DNA of 64,000 bases from Roseobacter litoralis Och 149 (GCF_000154785.2 NC_015730.1:3286001-3350000); one strand, 5' to 3'. Numbered from the stretch's first letter, positions 17,282-26,473 are shown. Notes: generated by a model from the sequence alone, not told the origin. Made by a program: numbers and translations.

Positions 17282-18763
17282 GTGAGTGATGTCGCAATGC
17301 CTTCCAACCCGTATCGCCTGCCCCTGATCGCCACGTTCTTTCTGATCATCTGGGTCATGGGCTTTCATGTCTCCATGCTGGGACTTGGGGCCATCAGCCA
17401 CTACGATGAATTCCTGACGCTGGACCGGTCGACGTCCTTTGCAGCCCAGAATGACTGGTGGAACACTTACACAGCGCATGAGGTCAACTTCAACAAGCCG
17501 CCGTTGCAATACTGGATCAGCGGTTGGCTGATCGAGCAGGGTGTCGATCTGACGATCGCCCTGCGGGCGCCTTCCTTCATGTTCGGCGGGCTCACGCTGA
17601 TCGGCGCCGGTCTGTTTGCCTTTGCCCTCTTTCCAAAGCTGCCTTGGACAGTCCCGGTGACGGTGCTTTTCGTTGCGAGCTCCGACCGGTTCTGGGGGGC
17701 CGCGACGATGGCGCTTCTGGACGTGGGATCTTTGTTCTTTCTCACGATGACATTTGCGACGATCCACCTTGCATTGCGCGCGCCGCTTTGGTGGTACGCG
17801 GTTGCCCTCTCCATCGGGCTCGGGGCGTTACAAAAAGCGCCCATCGCTTTCGGGTTTGCTATGATCTACCTCGTGTCACTGGGCCTGACTGGTCGTTGGC
17901 ACGGGCACCGGTTTCGGACATTCATCAGTAACAGGCACTTTCTGGCGAGCCTCGCGCTGGCGCTTGTTCTCGTATCCTCATGGCATCTTTTGCAGTTCAT
18001 CCAGCACGGCAGCACGGCCCTGCAACAGGCTGTCGGCCGCGAGATCGTGGGGCGGCTTGCCCCCTCCAGTGCGAGTGGACAGGTCCGCGACCTTCGCGAA
18101 GTGCTGAGCCACATGTTTGGCGCAGAGGGGGCTGTGCGCCTGTTCGGCCTCATTGCCGCCTTCTGGCTGCCGTTTCGCCTGCGCAGGTACGACCTGCTGC
18201 CGATCCCATTGGTTATGCTCTTCTATGCGGTTGGCATCTCTTTTTCGGATGGGTTCATCTCCCATCGCTACACGCTGCTTTTCACGACGATGACCGCCGT
18301 CATGCTGGCCGGCGCGATCCTCGCCTTTTCCTGGTCGATGCAGGCGAGGATACTGACAGTCCTGCTGGTGTCCCTGTTCAGTGGCGGTCCAACCAAACCG
18401 CCCTCGGAGCTGGAACTGATGCGCGAAAGCTATGTTGCGAAACAGATCGAGGTTCTGTCGTCAGTGGCCAAAACACTGGACACAGAACGTCGTTTGTTCG
18501 TCTGCAACTGGCACAAGAAAGAACGGTTTTCGCCAGGAAACATCTCTTACTACGGGTCCAGCGGTCAGATCTTCATGCAGGTCAGAGATGTACACGATCT
18601 TCCGTCCGTGTTTCGCAGCGGCACGACATCCTCTGCACTGGAAGGCCTATGCCGGAGTGAGGATCTGGCCATTTTGCGCCCTTTCATTACGGATCTGCAA
18701 ATCCTGTCCCGTGATGATCCCTATGTACATTTCTATGCATCAGTGCGTGAACTGTCCGACTGA
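17282..18763 (+). CDS. ArnT-like GT39 family glycosyltransferase
   Basis: About 493 residues with a multi-spanning membrane N-terminus and a periplasmic C-terminal part, as in dolichol-/undecaprenyl-phosphate-sugar transferases of the ArnT/PMT (GT39) class. Early landmarks are the acidic loop SHYDEFLTLDR and the substrate-site motif NKPPLQYWISGW, followed by about ten hydrophobic segments. It would take a sugar from the polyprenyl-phosphate donor made by the preceding GT2 and attach it to lipid A or another envelope acceptor. The GTG at 17282 was chosen because GGGAG sits eight bases upstream; GTG 17273 and ATG 17297 are alternatives. Loss of the GT2 enzyme would leave this transferase without its donor. 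Confidence 0.88.
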   Translation: MSDVAMPSNPYRLPLIATFFLIIWVMGFHVSMLGLGAISHYDEFLTLDRSTSFAAQNDWWNTYTAHEVNFNKPPLQYWISGWLIEQGVDLTIALRAPSFMFGGLTLIGAGLFAFALFPKLPWTVPVTVLFVASSDRFWGAATMALLDVGSLFFLTMTFATIHLALRAPLWWYAVALSIGLGALQKAPIAFGFAMIYLVSLGLTGRWHGHRFRTFISNRHFLASLALALVLVSSWHLLQFIQHGSTALQQAVGREIVGRLAPSSASGQVRDLREVLSHMFGAEGAVRLFGLIAAFWLPFRLRRYDLLPIPLVMLFYAVGISFSDGFISHRYTLLFTTMTAVMLAGAILAFSWSMQARILTVLLVSLFSGGPTKPPSELELMRESYVAKQIEVLSSVAKTLDTERRLFVCNWHKKERFSPGNISYYGSSGQIFMQVRDVHDLPSVFRSGTTSSALEGLCRSEDLAILRPFITDLQILSRDDPYVHFYASVRELSD

Positions 18764-18835
18764 GTGCATCGGTACATGTCACTGTACCTCCATTAGTCAG
18801 AGTCTGCGGATTAGGAGCGGAGTGGGCAAAACCTG

Positions 18836-19125
18836 AGGGTGTTCGTCTAAACTAGAGGATTTTTTTGATCGCTAGGGGCTGACATGGACGTTCGGATTAT
18901 CGTGGGAGCGACGGCTAAGACGGGAGAGAAGCGAACGCAAGAACTTCAACGGCTTAGTCCGCCCGGCCAGTATCAAAGGGATTTGGGACTGAACCTCGAT
19001 CACGGCAAGGTGCTGCTCGCGCGACTTAAGCAAGCTATTGTGCATCACCAAATCGAAGAAATCTCTGACGCTAGCCGTAAATACCCTCGCATTGGTCCCA
19101 CCAGACCCGCTTGCGATTACGGAAA
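18836..19125 (+). mobile_element. ISKra4-family insertion-sequence remnant (5' end)
   Basis: From the ATG at 18884 the product MDVRIIVGATAKTGEKRTQE, then LQRLSPPGQYQRDLGLNLDHGK and LARLKQAIVHHQIEEISDAS, resembles the N-terminal ~80 residues of ISKra4-type transposases (MDVRIIVE-T---G-KRTHELQRLSR). The catalytic part is missing; the frame runs straight into an unrelated membrane-protein tail. The left boundary near 18836 is a guess from the upstream sequence, and no inverted repeat pair remains. Not functional. Confidence 0.6.
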
Positions 19126-19291
19126 GGAAAACGTCCAGGGAATAGCTGTGATCTTCACGACACCGGATGAGACGCTGCTGTTTGCCATCATCGGCACGAC
19201 ACTCGGCGGCTGGATTGGACAATTGATTGTCGCCGCAGCGGGCGCGTGTGTGCTGATATATGTTGTCCGCTTGGTGCGCGGTCTCGTCTAA
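18884..19291 (+). pseudogene. Chimeric ORF: transposase N-terminus fused to a GlsB/YeaQ/YmgE-family C-terminus
   Basis: A 135-codon open frame whose first ~80 residues are a transposase fragment and whose last ~40 (LLFAIIGTTLGGWIGQLIVAAAGACVLIYVVRLVRGLV) match the C-terminal membrane segment of transglycosylase-associated GlsB/YeaQ proteins (G-I-GA-IGG-I). A normal YeaQ protein has about 80-90 residues and three helices; the first half is missing. The likely history is insertion of an IS into the YeaQ-type gene followed by deletion. Whether the fused frame is expressed is unknown. Confidence 0.6.
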
Positions 19292-19327
19292 GTTTGAGAA
19301 AGGCAGGTGAAACGCCCTTTTGCCTGC

Positions 19328-20464
19328 TTACTCTTCAATAGTATCGGCCTTTTTGCGAATGTTACCATTATCTACATCTCCCAAAAACCGCGCCAGGGTC
19401 TGCAAGGATTGGGTTTCGTCGCAGGCTATCTTTAGGACAATCAGGATCGGCAGCGCCACGACCATCCCCATGACGGACCAGATCCACGCAAAGAATGCCA
19501 CCGACAGAAACACGACAGTTGTGTTCAGGCGCATCCGGCGCGAAATCACGACGGGCGTGATGAACTGACCTTCGATGGAGGTCAGCAGAATATACGTTCC
19601 GAACACGCCCGCGGCCGCCCATGTCCCGTCAAGGCTGACAAATGCAATAGCTGCAGCAATGGTCGCACCGGCAAGACCGCCCAGAAAGGGTACAAAGTTG
19701 AGCCCGAACGCCATGAACCCAAGCAACACCGCACCTGGTAGGTTCCAAAGGCTCATCGCGATCGCAACTGCAATACCAAGACCTGCATTGATGATGGTTA
19801 TACCGCCCAGATAGTAACCCAGCCTGTCTTCAATCGCATGAAGTACCTCGACGGCCCGCCGTTTGTCGCTGAAACGCTCAAAACTCTGCACGGCTTTGCT
19901 CAGGAACATGTCGCCGGACGCCACAAGAAAGAAGAGCAGGATCAGCGCGAAAAGGATGCGGCTGAGAAAGCCCGGCGCCATGCTGAAAATCGTTGCAGCA
20001 ACGCCCGTATTGGAAACCACCTCGACAGCGACTGTTTCCGCACCCTGATCCGCGATGATTTCCTCTGCTGCGACGGTTGCATCATTTATCGCTTCCAGCG
20101 TTCCGCCCGAAGCCGATAGCTTCTCCTTGATCTGCTCCATCAGCGACGGAAGGTCTTCGATAAACTGCGCGGCAGGCGCACTGAGCTGCACAAGCAGCAC
20201 CACGATAAATGCCGCCAGGATCGCCGTAAACAATCCTGCTGAAACTGCGGGCGCAACGCCAGCTTTCGCGAGCCAGCGGCGGGGTCTGTTCAGTACGAAA
20301 TAGCCCAGGAACGCGGCCGTAACCGGTATCAGAAAGTCACTGGCCCACACCAAAGTCTGCAAAAGCAATATGCAGAATATGCCAATCGCCGCGAGTTCCA
20401 ACCGTTTGGATGCTGCAGCTGGCACGGCATCACCGTTTCTTGAAGTGTCGCTTTCATCCGTCAT
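19328..20464 (-). CDS. AI-2E family transporter (PerM-like permease)
   Basis: 378 residues from the ATG at 20464 (MTDESDTSRNGD). It has a short polar N-terminus, paired membrane helices, a long amphipathic soluble loop (about residues 95-165), then five more helices including GITIINAGLGIAVAIAMSLWNLPG and GFMAFGLNFVPFLGG, the conserved LNF-P-LGG-- motif of the AI-2E exporter/PerM superfamily. Members export autoinducer-2 or act as ion/metabolite antiporters; the substrate here is unknown. The start overlaps the end of the upstream endonuclease-like gene by 11 bp, so they form a two-gene operon. Confidence 0.88.
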   Translation of the reverse strand: MTDESDTSRNGDAVPAAASKRLELAAIGIFCILLLQTLVWASDFLIPVTAAFLGYFVLNRPRRWLAKAGVAPAVSAGLFTAILAAFIVVLLVQLSAPAAQFIEDLPSLMEQIKEKLSASGGTLEAINDATVAAEEIIADQGAETVAVEVVSNTGVAATIFSMAPGFLSRILFALILLFFLVASGDMFLSKAVQSFERFSDKRRAVEVLHAIEDRLGYYLGGITIINAGLGIAVAIAMSLWNLPGAVLLGFMAFGLNFVPFLGGLAGATIAAAIAFVSLDGTWAAAGVFGTYILLTSIEGQFITPVVISRRMRLNTTVVFLSVAFFAWIWSVMGMVVALPILIVLKIACDETQSLQTLARFLGDVDNGNIRKKADTIEE

Positions 20465-21434
20465 TCCCGGACCCTTCGATCTCGTCAAAATAGACGGTGA
20501 CTGCCATGGGGAAATGGTCAGAACCAAAGCCTTCCAGCCGATTAAAGGACACCAGATTGACGTCCTCAGTCAAAAAGATCTGATCAATGGGCAAGCGGAT
20601 CAATGGGTGTTCAGCATGAAAGCTCGCGTACATCCCGCGCCCCACGCGCGGCTCGACAAAACCGCCGTAGCGTTTGAACCGCTTGGTCGTCCATGACCAT
20701 GCCACATCGTTGAAATCGCCCATACAAACAGTGGGCCTGTCAGATGAGGAGGTCATCAGCGCCGCGTTCTTAATCTGCTTGTCCCTGACCGCAGTGGTAT
20801 TCCCCGGCACGGGTGGCCGCGGATGCAAGCCGATAAAGTTGAACGCCGTGCCATCCGGCGCACGCAGCACCGCTTTGAGGGCCGGTGTGTCGTCGGCATC
20901 GGGCCAAAGGAACTCGACACTGACCGGATCAAGTCGTGTCGCGAAAATCATACCGTAGTGATCACCCGCAATGTGGGATTTGACTGTCGTATAGCGATCC
21001 AGACGACCGTCGAGCGCGTCAGCCCAAGCCTGATCTGTTTCCATCAACAGCAGCACATCCGGATCCTCACGATCCAAGATGACCCTAAGGTCATCGTACC
21101 GCTCATTCTCCATCAGCACATTTACCGACAGCATCGAAACCGGGCGTACTGAGGCGGGTGCGGTGACCAGATCAACCTCGGTTTTGGCAAGGGCGGTGTA
21201 GGGGAAAATCTGTGCCGTTTGATAGACCAAGACGACGCCCATTATGGCGAGCATCGGTACCTTATAGGACACCGCGAAGAGCAAGCAGCCAATCATCACA
21301 GCAAGCGCTACACATGCTATGTGCACGCGCGGAAATTCCCACATGCGCACCCACCACGTCACACTATTGGTAAAGGGCAGCGCGGTTGTGAGGAGCACGA
21401 CAAGGGCTATAATCCAAAAGAGGGCGTTCAGCAT
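20454..21434 (-). CDS. Endonuclease/exonuclease/phosphatase family membrane protein
   Basis: 326 residues from the ATG at 21434. Three N-terminal membrane segments (ALFWIIALVVLLTTALPF, ACVALAVMIGCLLFAV, LAIMGVVLVYQTAQIF) precede an EEP (DNase I-like) domain with SVNVLMEN, DVLLLMETD (metal-binding Glu), FIGLHPRPP, TVCMGDFNDVAWS and GFGSDHFPMAVTV (catalytic His). This layout, a membrane anchor with an EEP domain probably facing the periplasm, is common for uncharacterised envelope phosphodiesterases. The longer upstream frame overlaps the BrkB remnant and was rejected. It is followed, with an 11-bp overlap, by the AI-2E-type permease. Confidence 0.85.
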   Translation of the reverse strand: MLNALFWIIALVVLLTTALPFTNSVTWWVRMWEFPRVHIACVALAVMIGCLLFAVSYKVPMLAIMGVVLVYQTAQIFPYTALAKTEVDLVTAPASVRPVSMLSVNVLMENERYDDLRVILDREDPDVLLLMETDQAWADALDGRLDRYTTVKSHIAGDHYGMIFATRLDPVSVEFLWPDADDTPALKAVLRAPDGTAFNFIGLHPRPPVPGNTTAVRDKQIKNAALMTSSSDRPTVCMGDFNDVAWSWTTKRFKRYGGFVEPRVGRGMYASFHAEHPLIRLPIDQIFLTEDVNLVSFNRLEGFGSDHFPMAVTVYFDEIEGSGNDG

Positions 21435-21450
21435 GCGCAATTTCCAGTGT

Positions 21451-21804
21451 TCATGTACCCACAGCCTCGCCCAACTTATCCGCCTTCTCTGCGTCCCGCT
21501 CGCCCATCGGTTCGTCGTGTCCCTGCGTCGTATCGACCCGCGTCTGGGCCTCAAGTTCTGCGTTCAGTTCCGCGCCCAATAAAATGATGAACGCCGAAAT
21601 CCAGAACCACATGAGCAAAACAATTACACCTGCCAGAGTGCCAAAACTCTCGTTGTATGACCCGAAGTTGCTTACATAAAATGCAAATCCGGCGGAGGCC
21701 ACGATCCACATCAGGCATCCCACAACAGCACCCACAGATGCCCATTTCCATTCGGCGGCATCCCGAGATGGCGCGTAGCGGTACAGCACCGCAATCCCCG
21801 CGCA
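21451..21804 (-). pseudogene. YihY/BrkB family membrane protein, C-terminal remnant
   Basis: Only the last ~117 codons remain: AGIAVLYRYAPSRDAAEWKW, a GAVVGCLMWIVASAGFAFYV membrane helix, NFGSYNESFGTLAGVIVLLMWFW and LGAELNAELE, the classic end of YihY/BrkB proteins (normally about 290 residues). Homology begins abruptly a few bases from the stop codon of the giant RTX gene upstream; the preceding residues in this frame are simply that gene read in another frame. The missing N-terminal half was not found elsewhere in the window. This marks a rearrangement or insertion boundary at about 21804-21809. Confidence 0.8.
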
Positions 21805-21808
21805 AGTC

Positions 21809-24800
21809 TTACAAAATGAAGTCATCGACAGTGTAATCAGCCGCATCCACCGACGCGCCATCATTTATGCGAAGGGAAAACACCAGATTGTCATTACCCT
21901 CCGAGCCAGGACCCTCGATATTTCCGAACAGGCGGGTTTGATCGCCAAAATCCATCACCCAGAGCCCGCTGGTGCCAAAAGCCATGCCATTCTCGTAGGT
22001 TTGCACGCCAAGAAAAGCGAAGGATTGATCGCCTGACGCCCTTCCATCCGCATCGATCTCCCGCAGGTCGATCAGATCGCCCCCGGCCACGCCAACACCG
22101 TCTATTCCGTCGATCACATCTACAGCACCCGCGATAGAAGACGTCGCGGACGCGAAAACAAAGGTATCCTCTCCAGCGCCACCGTTCAGATAGTCCAATC
22201 CAAGGCCGCCCTGCAGAACGTCATCTCCGTCACTGCCATAAAGCCTGTCATCGCCAAGGCCTCCGTAAAGTCGGTCATTATCGATACCGCCCCGCAGTAT
22301 GTCGTGCCCGTTCCCGGCCTCAATCTTATCGTCGCCCTCGCCGCCAATAAGCTGGTCGTTCCCGGCACCACCGCGCATCTGGTCATTGCCCTGACCACCG
22401 GAAATCCAGTCCGCGCCAGCTTGGCCCGACAGAAAATCATTGCCAGAATTTCCAAAAAGACGGTCCTCTCCGACACCGCCGAGCACCTCGTCATTGCCCC
22501 GACCGCCTGAAATCCAGTCCGCGCCGTCTTGGCCCGACAGAAAATCATTGCCAGAATTGCCTAACAGCCGGTCATCGCCCGCGCCCCCCCAAAAACGATC
22601 ATCGCCCCAACCCGCCAGGATCGTGTCGTCACCGTCGCCACCGTTGCCTCGATCATCGCCGCCAAGCGCATTGATCACATCATCATTCGGACCACCGTTG
22701 ATGGTCTCGGACGCATCGGTGCCCGCAGGAACTTCGTCAGCCAAAAATACAACTTCCGCGACCTCCCCGCGCAGCAGCGCGCCAACATCAATATCATTGG
22801 TCGGGTCATCCCCCTCAAGCGTGAGATCAAAGGCGTGGACGTGCGGATGCTCCTCTGTTCCGACCTGAAACAGCCCGCCATTATTGACAAGGATCCAATC
22901 GGCCGACAGCGACAGATCCTGCAGATCTTCGACAATCAGTTCACCACCCTGAATGAGGATCGCCTTGACGATAACATCCTGATCAAGGATCACCCGTTCG
23001 CCTTCGCCGATAACGATGATGCTACCCGCATCCGGAACGCCATCTCTCCAGGTGTTTTCATCTGACCAGCGTGCATCGCTGGCGCGGATGTCGACGGTAT
23101 CCGAGGTCGCAAGGTCCATCCCCTCAAGATCATGGGCTGTGCGATCCTGCACATCACTCAACTCAGGCCGTGTCGTGTCGGGCAAGAAACTTAGCAACTC
23201 TGCGGCGCTGTATTTCAAAGGCGTATAAGGGACATCGGGCACGCGCGTGATATCGTCGGGCACGTCACGCACGACATAGTTAAGCCGGTTCGGGGCATCG
23301 TCTGACCGTGTACCATCTCCGACGTGAAGTTTGGTGAAGATGCGCCCGTCTTCGTAATAGTACGCCTTGACCGGCGACACCTTCAGCTGATCCATAGAAC
23401 CAACGCGGATCGCGCCTTGCACAGCGTGATTTTCGCTTGCGTTCGGACTTTCGATAAAAACGTATTCGCCCGCAATTCCCGCATCAAAAGAAATTTTGTT
23501 CTGATTGTCCTCAAGTGCGCGGTCACCGAAATCATAGACATAGACGTAGTCGTTGCCATCACCCATCACCGCAATCTGGTTGCGGGTGCCATTCCCGGCA
23601 TCACCGTCTGTGCGAGGACCATCAACCGCCTCAAAGCGTATGATACTGGCGGGACCGTCATTACCCACCGACCCTGCCTCGGCCAAGATGGCCAGCCGGG
23701 CATCCGTAATAACGTGCGCGTCAAAGTCGGGATGGATATAGGACTTGGCACTTGCATTTGAGGCTAAGGCGCCATCGGTGAGCCAAGCGCCCTCAATCCC
23801 GGAAAGGCTCCCGTCTTCATCGTAGATCCCGCGCGAAAACCGAAACCCTCTGGTGACCGGAAAGTCGATGTCCTCGGCCGCAACAAAGCCCTCGTCTGTC
23901 GTGATCCCATTGACATAGTTTGTAATGCCGGTCCCTCGGCTGGAACTCAGTGCGATGTGCGCATCGCCTTCGAAATTCGCAAAATGGCTATCGGTCAGGT
24001 GGAAAGTGCCCGAATAAAACGCAAGCCCCAGAAGCCCATCGCTCGGTTTCGCATCATCATCGGCAAAGGACCAACCTGCTGCGATTTCAGCAGCGCTGTT
24101 TGGGTTGCCAATGTTGCCACTGGTTGCATAGGACAGCGACCCATGGATCGACGTGTTTTCCTGAAAGTTCAGCCCCTCAATCGCTGCACCGAACGTCGAG
24201 TTGAAAAACTGGGTATAGCCCTCGTCCTTGCCCAAATCCGCGGTCCAATTGAAATTGCGAAAAGCGTTGAAGCCATCAATCTCAAGTTCATAAGTGCTGT
24301 TGTGCCAGCCATAGAATTCCTGATCCGGGTTCTTCGTTCGAAACAGGGCAGAGAAACTTGAGTGGGCGTTGTTATCTACAAACAACCCGGCTTCAGAAAC
24401 ATTCGGCTTGGTGAGGTCGTCGAACAACGCATTGCCCGTCGAGGCGCCCGTGAACTCACTGCCCACAGCATACCAAAAACCGCCGTCTGCACTGCCACCC
24501 GCAACGTTCCCGACGAAATCATTGTTCGGGTTCGTGATCCAAAAGCTGGACACGTTCAGAATATCCGACTGGATTATCGCGTCGTCCTCGGAGGCCATAT
24601 GCTGGCCAAACGCGATGTTGCCTTGGAAAAGGTTGCCGGTTTCCGAACCGTCCTCCAGAAAATACCCGTGACCAATCGTGTCGAAAACGACGTTGTCAGA
24701 TACCACAGTGTGGCTGGTGCCGTGCACAGTGAGGCCCTTGTTGAAGGAATGATGGATCGAGCTGTTCGCGATATATTGTCCGGCGCCCGTTTCCCCCAGC

Positions 24801-26473
24801 AGATGCCAGTGAAGGGGGTACTTCCCGAGTATCCCTTCCTGCCCCATGTTGGCGAATTCAGCGCCGGAGATATGCATCTCAGCGCCGCGCATGACCATGC
24901 TGTGACCCCCATAGCCGTCTATGTGCGCATCCTCGTCGCCTTGGATTTTGACGTTGCGGCTGAGCAGTGCGACCTGCGCGCGTTCGTCGATCACCCATTC
25001 CCGGAAATCCGCGCCGTTGAGGCCGTTGTCTTCGGTCTCCGTCTCGCCGTAGTGCATATACGCCAAGGGGTTATCGAGTGTGAAGGTCAGACCGTCGAGC
25101 GAGACATCCGTAATGGTAAACGTCTCGTCCTGCTCATATTCATAATCGGATGATGTGATCGCGATCTGATCGCCGATTTCCCAACCGGTCTGCTCTTCCA
25201 CCGTCAGGCGGTTCGATCCGGCCTCGGCGGTGCGCGCAAGGTTGCTCCAGCTGTCTTTTGCCGCATCGGCCGCGTGGATTTCGATACGGCTTCCTTCGCC
25301 CATCGCCATCAGAAACGCGTTGTTATTCTCAATGACAAAATCAGTGCTGTCATGGGGGTGGCTACCCTTTCCGCCATCGTCGTCAGCCCCACGCACGGCC
25401 TCATGGCGCAGCACCTGCAAATTCGCGATCAGCTCACTTTGTGGACCGTCTTCGGGAACGTGCTCTGCCAGATCTCCGACCACCGCAAAGGTAACGACTT
25501 CACGGCCGATGATTTCGTTGTCCGCCAACCCTTCAAACCGGATCCGGTAAAGCCCCTCGTCAAGGGCTCCATCATCTTCGAAGTAAGTCATATTCACTTC
25601 GTTACGGTGTCGAAAAATTTTAAACTCGGTCTCTGTAATAACCTCGTTCTTGTTGATCCGTTCAAAGACAAAGCGGTCAAACTCAACCTCGCTTCCCGCG
25701 CGCCCGGCTTCTGCCACTTCAAGTATAAATCGCCCGCTTTGAAACATGCTGACGTCTATGACGGAAAAATCGCTGACGGCCGTGACCTGCTCACCGGTGC
25801 GCGCGTCGCGCACACGGATTTCCATCGCGACGCCATCACCATCAAGGTCCAGCGTCTCTGGTCGGGCGTCTGCGGGACCGTAATCCGCGATTTCCTCATT
25901 GCGCAAAGTTGCTAACTGATTGACGACGTCGCGCGCGGCAGGTTCGGCATCCCCTTCGAGATAAGGTGCAAGATCCGCAACGACACTAAAGTGAACCTCT
26001 TCTGACCACGCCTCTTTCCCACCGCGCGCCGCTCCTTCAGCGCTAATCCGGTAGACGCTTTCATCGAGAGCACTTCCGTCCTGAAAAGTCGAAAACGGGA
26101 TCGTATCCCCAATTTCAAATTGGCGTGTTTCGGCCGGTTCCCCATTCGCCACTAACTGCGCGACATGGACCTGAATGTTTTCCGCAAAAGCCGCGCGCGG
26201 ACCCACTGCCTGGACTTGCAGTTCAAAGCCGCGCTCCTCAAATGCACCGCGACCTATCGTTCCAAAATCCGATAGCTGTCCCAGAACATCGCCTGTGGCC
26301 GTATCGACAAGATTGATCTGAAGCGCAAACCCATCACCGTCCGTATCGGCTGTCTCGCCAGCCGCTGACGCCTGCTCCAAAGCCCTATACAGGCTAGCTG
26401 GTGACCCGTTGGCAGGCCATGGCCCAGCTCCACCCGCAAGATACGCAATGACATCGTCAGATTTACTGGGCAT
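21809..26473 (-). CDS. Giant secreted RTX protein with CEMIP-like beta-helix and C-terminal G8 domain
   Basis: 1,554 residues from the ATG at 26473 (GAGAGG ribosome-binding site). Residues about 1-370 hold two ~150-residue repeats, each with a DGDG- calcium loop and a final -VVGDLA- segment. Residues about 380-1000 resemble the region that follows G8 in CEMIP/TMEM2-type proteins (TGWEIGDQIAITSSDYEYEQ, KYPLHWHLLGE) and a right-handed parallel beta-helix. A G8-like domain then appears at about 1140-1230 (DARWSDENTWRDGVPDAGS, GGELIVEDLQDL, NNGGLFQVGTEEHPH), followed by about 15 RTX nonapeptides (GGxGxDxL) and the tail DYTVDDFIL. Calcium-dependent type I secretion to the cell exterior is expected; binding or depolymerising a polysaccharide is inference. 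The secretion ABC genes are not nearby. Confidence 0.88.
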   Translation of the reverse strand: MPSKSDDVIAYLAGGAGPWPANGSPASLYRALEQASAAGETADTDGDGFALQINLVDTATGDVLGQLSDFGTIGRGAFEERGFELQVQAVGPRAAFAENIQVHVAQLVANGEPAETRQFEIGDTIPFSTFQDGSALDESVYRISAEGAARGGKEAWSEEVHFSVVADLAPYLEGDAEPAARDVVNQLATLRNEEIADYGPADARPETLDLDGDGVAMEIRVRDARTGEQVTAVSDFSVIDVSMFQSGRFILEVAEAGRAGSEVEFDRFVFERINKNEVITETEFKIFRHRNEVNMTYFEDDGALDEGLYRIRFEGLADNEIIGREVVTFAVVGDLAEHVPEDGPQSELIANLQVLRHEAVRGADDDGGKGSHPHDSTDFVIENNNAFLMAMGEGSRIEIHAADAAKDSWSNLARTAEAGSNRLTVEEQTGWEIGDQIAITSSDYEYEQDETFTITDVSLDGLTFTLDNPLAYMHYGETETEDNGLNGADFREWVIDERAQVALLSRNVKIQGDEDAHIDGYGGHSMVMRGAEMHISGAEFANMGQEGILGKYPLHWHLLGETGAGQYIANSSIHHSFNKGLTVHGTSHTVVSDNVVFDTIGHGYFLEDGSETGNLFQGNIAFGQHMASEDDAIIQSDILNVSSFWITNPNNDFVGNVAGGSADGGFWYAVGSEFTGASTGNALFDDLTKPNVSEAGLFVDNNAHSSFSALFRTKNPDQEFYGWHNSTYELEIDGFNAFRNFNWTADLGKDEGYTQFFNSTFGAAIEGLNFQENTSIHGSLSYATSGNIGNPNSAAEIAAGWSFADDDAKPSDGLLGLAFYSGTFHLTDSHFANFEGDAHIALSSSRGTGITNYVNGITTDEGFVAAEDIDFPVTRGFRFSRGIYDEDGSLSGIEGAWLTDGALASNASAKSYIHPDFDAHVITDARLAILAEAGSVGNDGPASIIRFEAVDGPRTDGDAGNGTRNQIAVMGDGNDYVYVYDFGDRALEDNQNKISFDAGIAGEYVFIESPNASENHAVQGAIRVGSMDQLKVSPVKAYYYEDGRIFTKLHVGDGTRSDDAPNRLNYVVRDVPDDITRVPDVPYTPLKYSAAELLSFLPDTTRPELSDVQDRTAHDLEGMDLATSDTVDIRASDARWSDENTWRDGVPDAGSIIVIGEGERVILDQDVIVKAILIQGGELIVEDLQDLSLSADWILVNNGGLFQVGTEEHPHVHAFDLTLEGDDPTNDIDVGALLRGEVAEVVFLADEVPAGTDASETINGGPNDDVINALGGDDRGNGGDGDDTILAGWGDDRFWGGAGDDRLLGNSGNDFLSGQDGADWISGGRGNDEVLGGVGEDRLFGNSGNDFLSGQAGADWISGGQGNDQMRGGAGNDQLIGGEGDDKIEAGNGHDILRGGIDNDRLYGGLGDDRLYGSDGDDVLQGGLGLDYLNGGAGEDTFVFASATSSIAGAVDVIDGIDGVGVAGGDLIDLREIDADGRASGDQSFAFLGVQTYENGMAFGTSGLWVMDFGDQTRLFGNIEGPGSEGNDNLVFSLRINDGASVDAADYTVDDFIL
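22401..22560. repeat. Near-identical ~50-bp direct repeat inside the RTX region
   Basis: Two copies (about 22401-22450 and 22510-22559) differ at only a few bases. They encode the SGNDFLSGQ-GADWISGG unit twice, 109 bp apart, a number not divisible by the 27-bp nonapeptide period but close to four periods. This is recent internal duplication or gene conversion in the calcium-binding repeat array. Confidence 0.75.

Noticed and set aside
22304..22868. Overlapping plus-strand frames (repetitive Pro/Ser/Arg-rich) opposite the RTX repeats
   Set aside because: They are reverse-strand shadows of the GGxGxDxL-coding repeat array; the composition follows from that.
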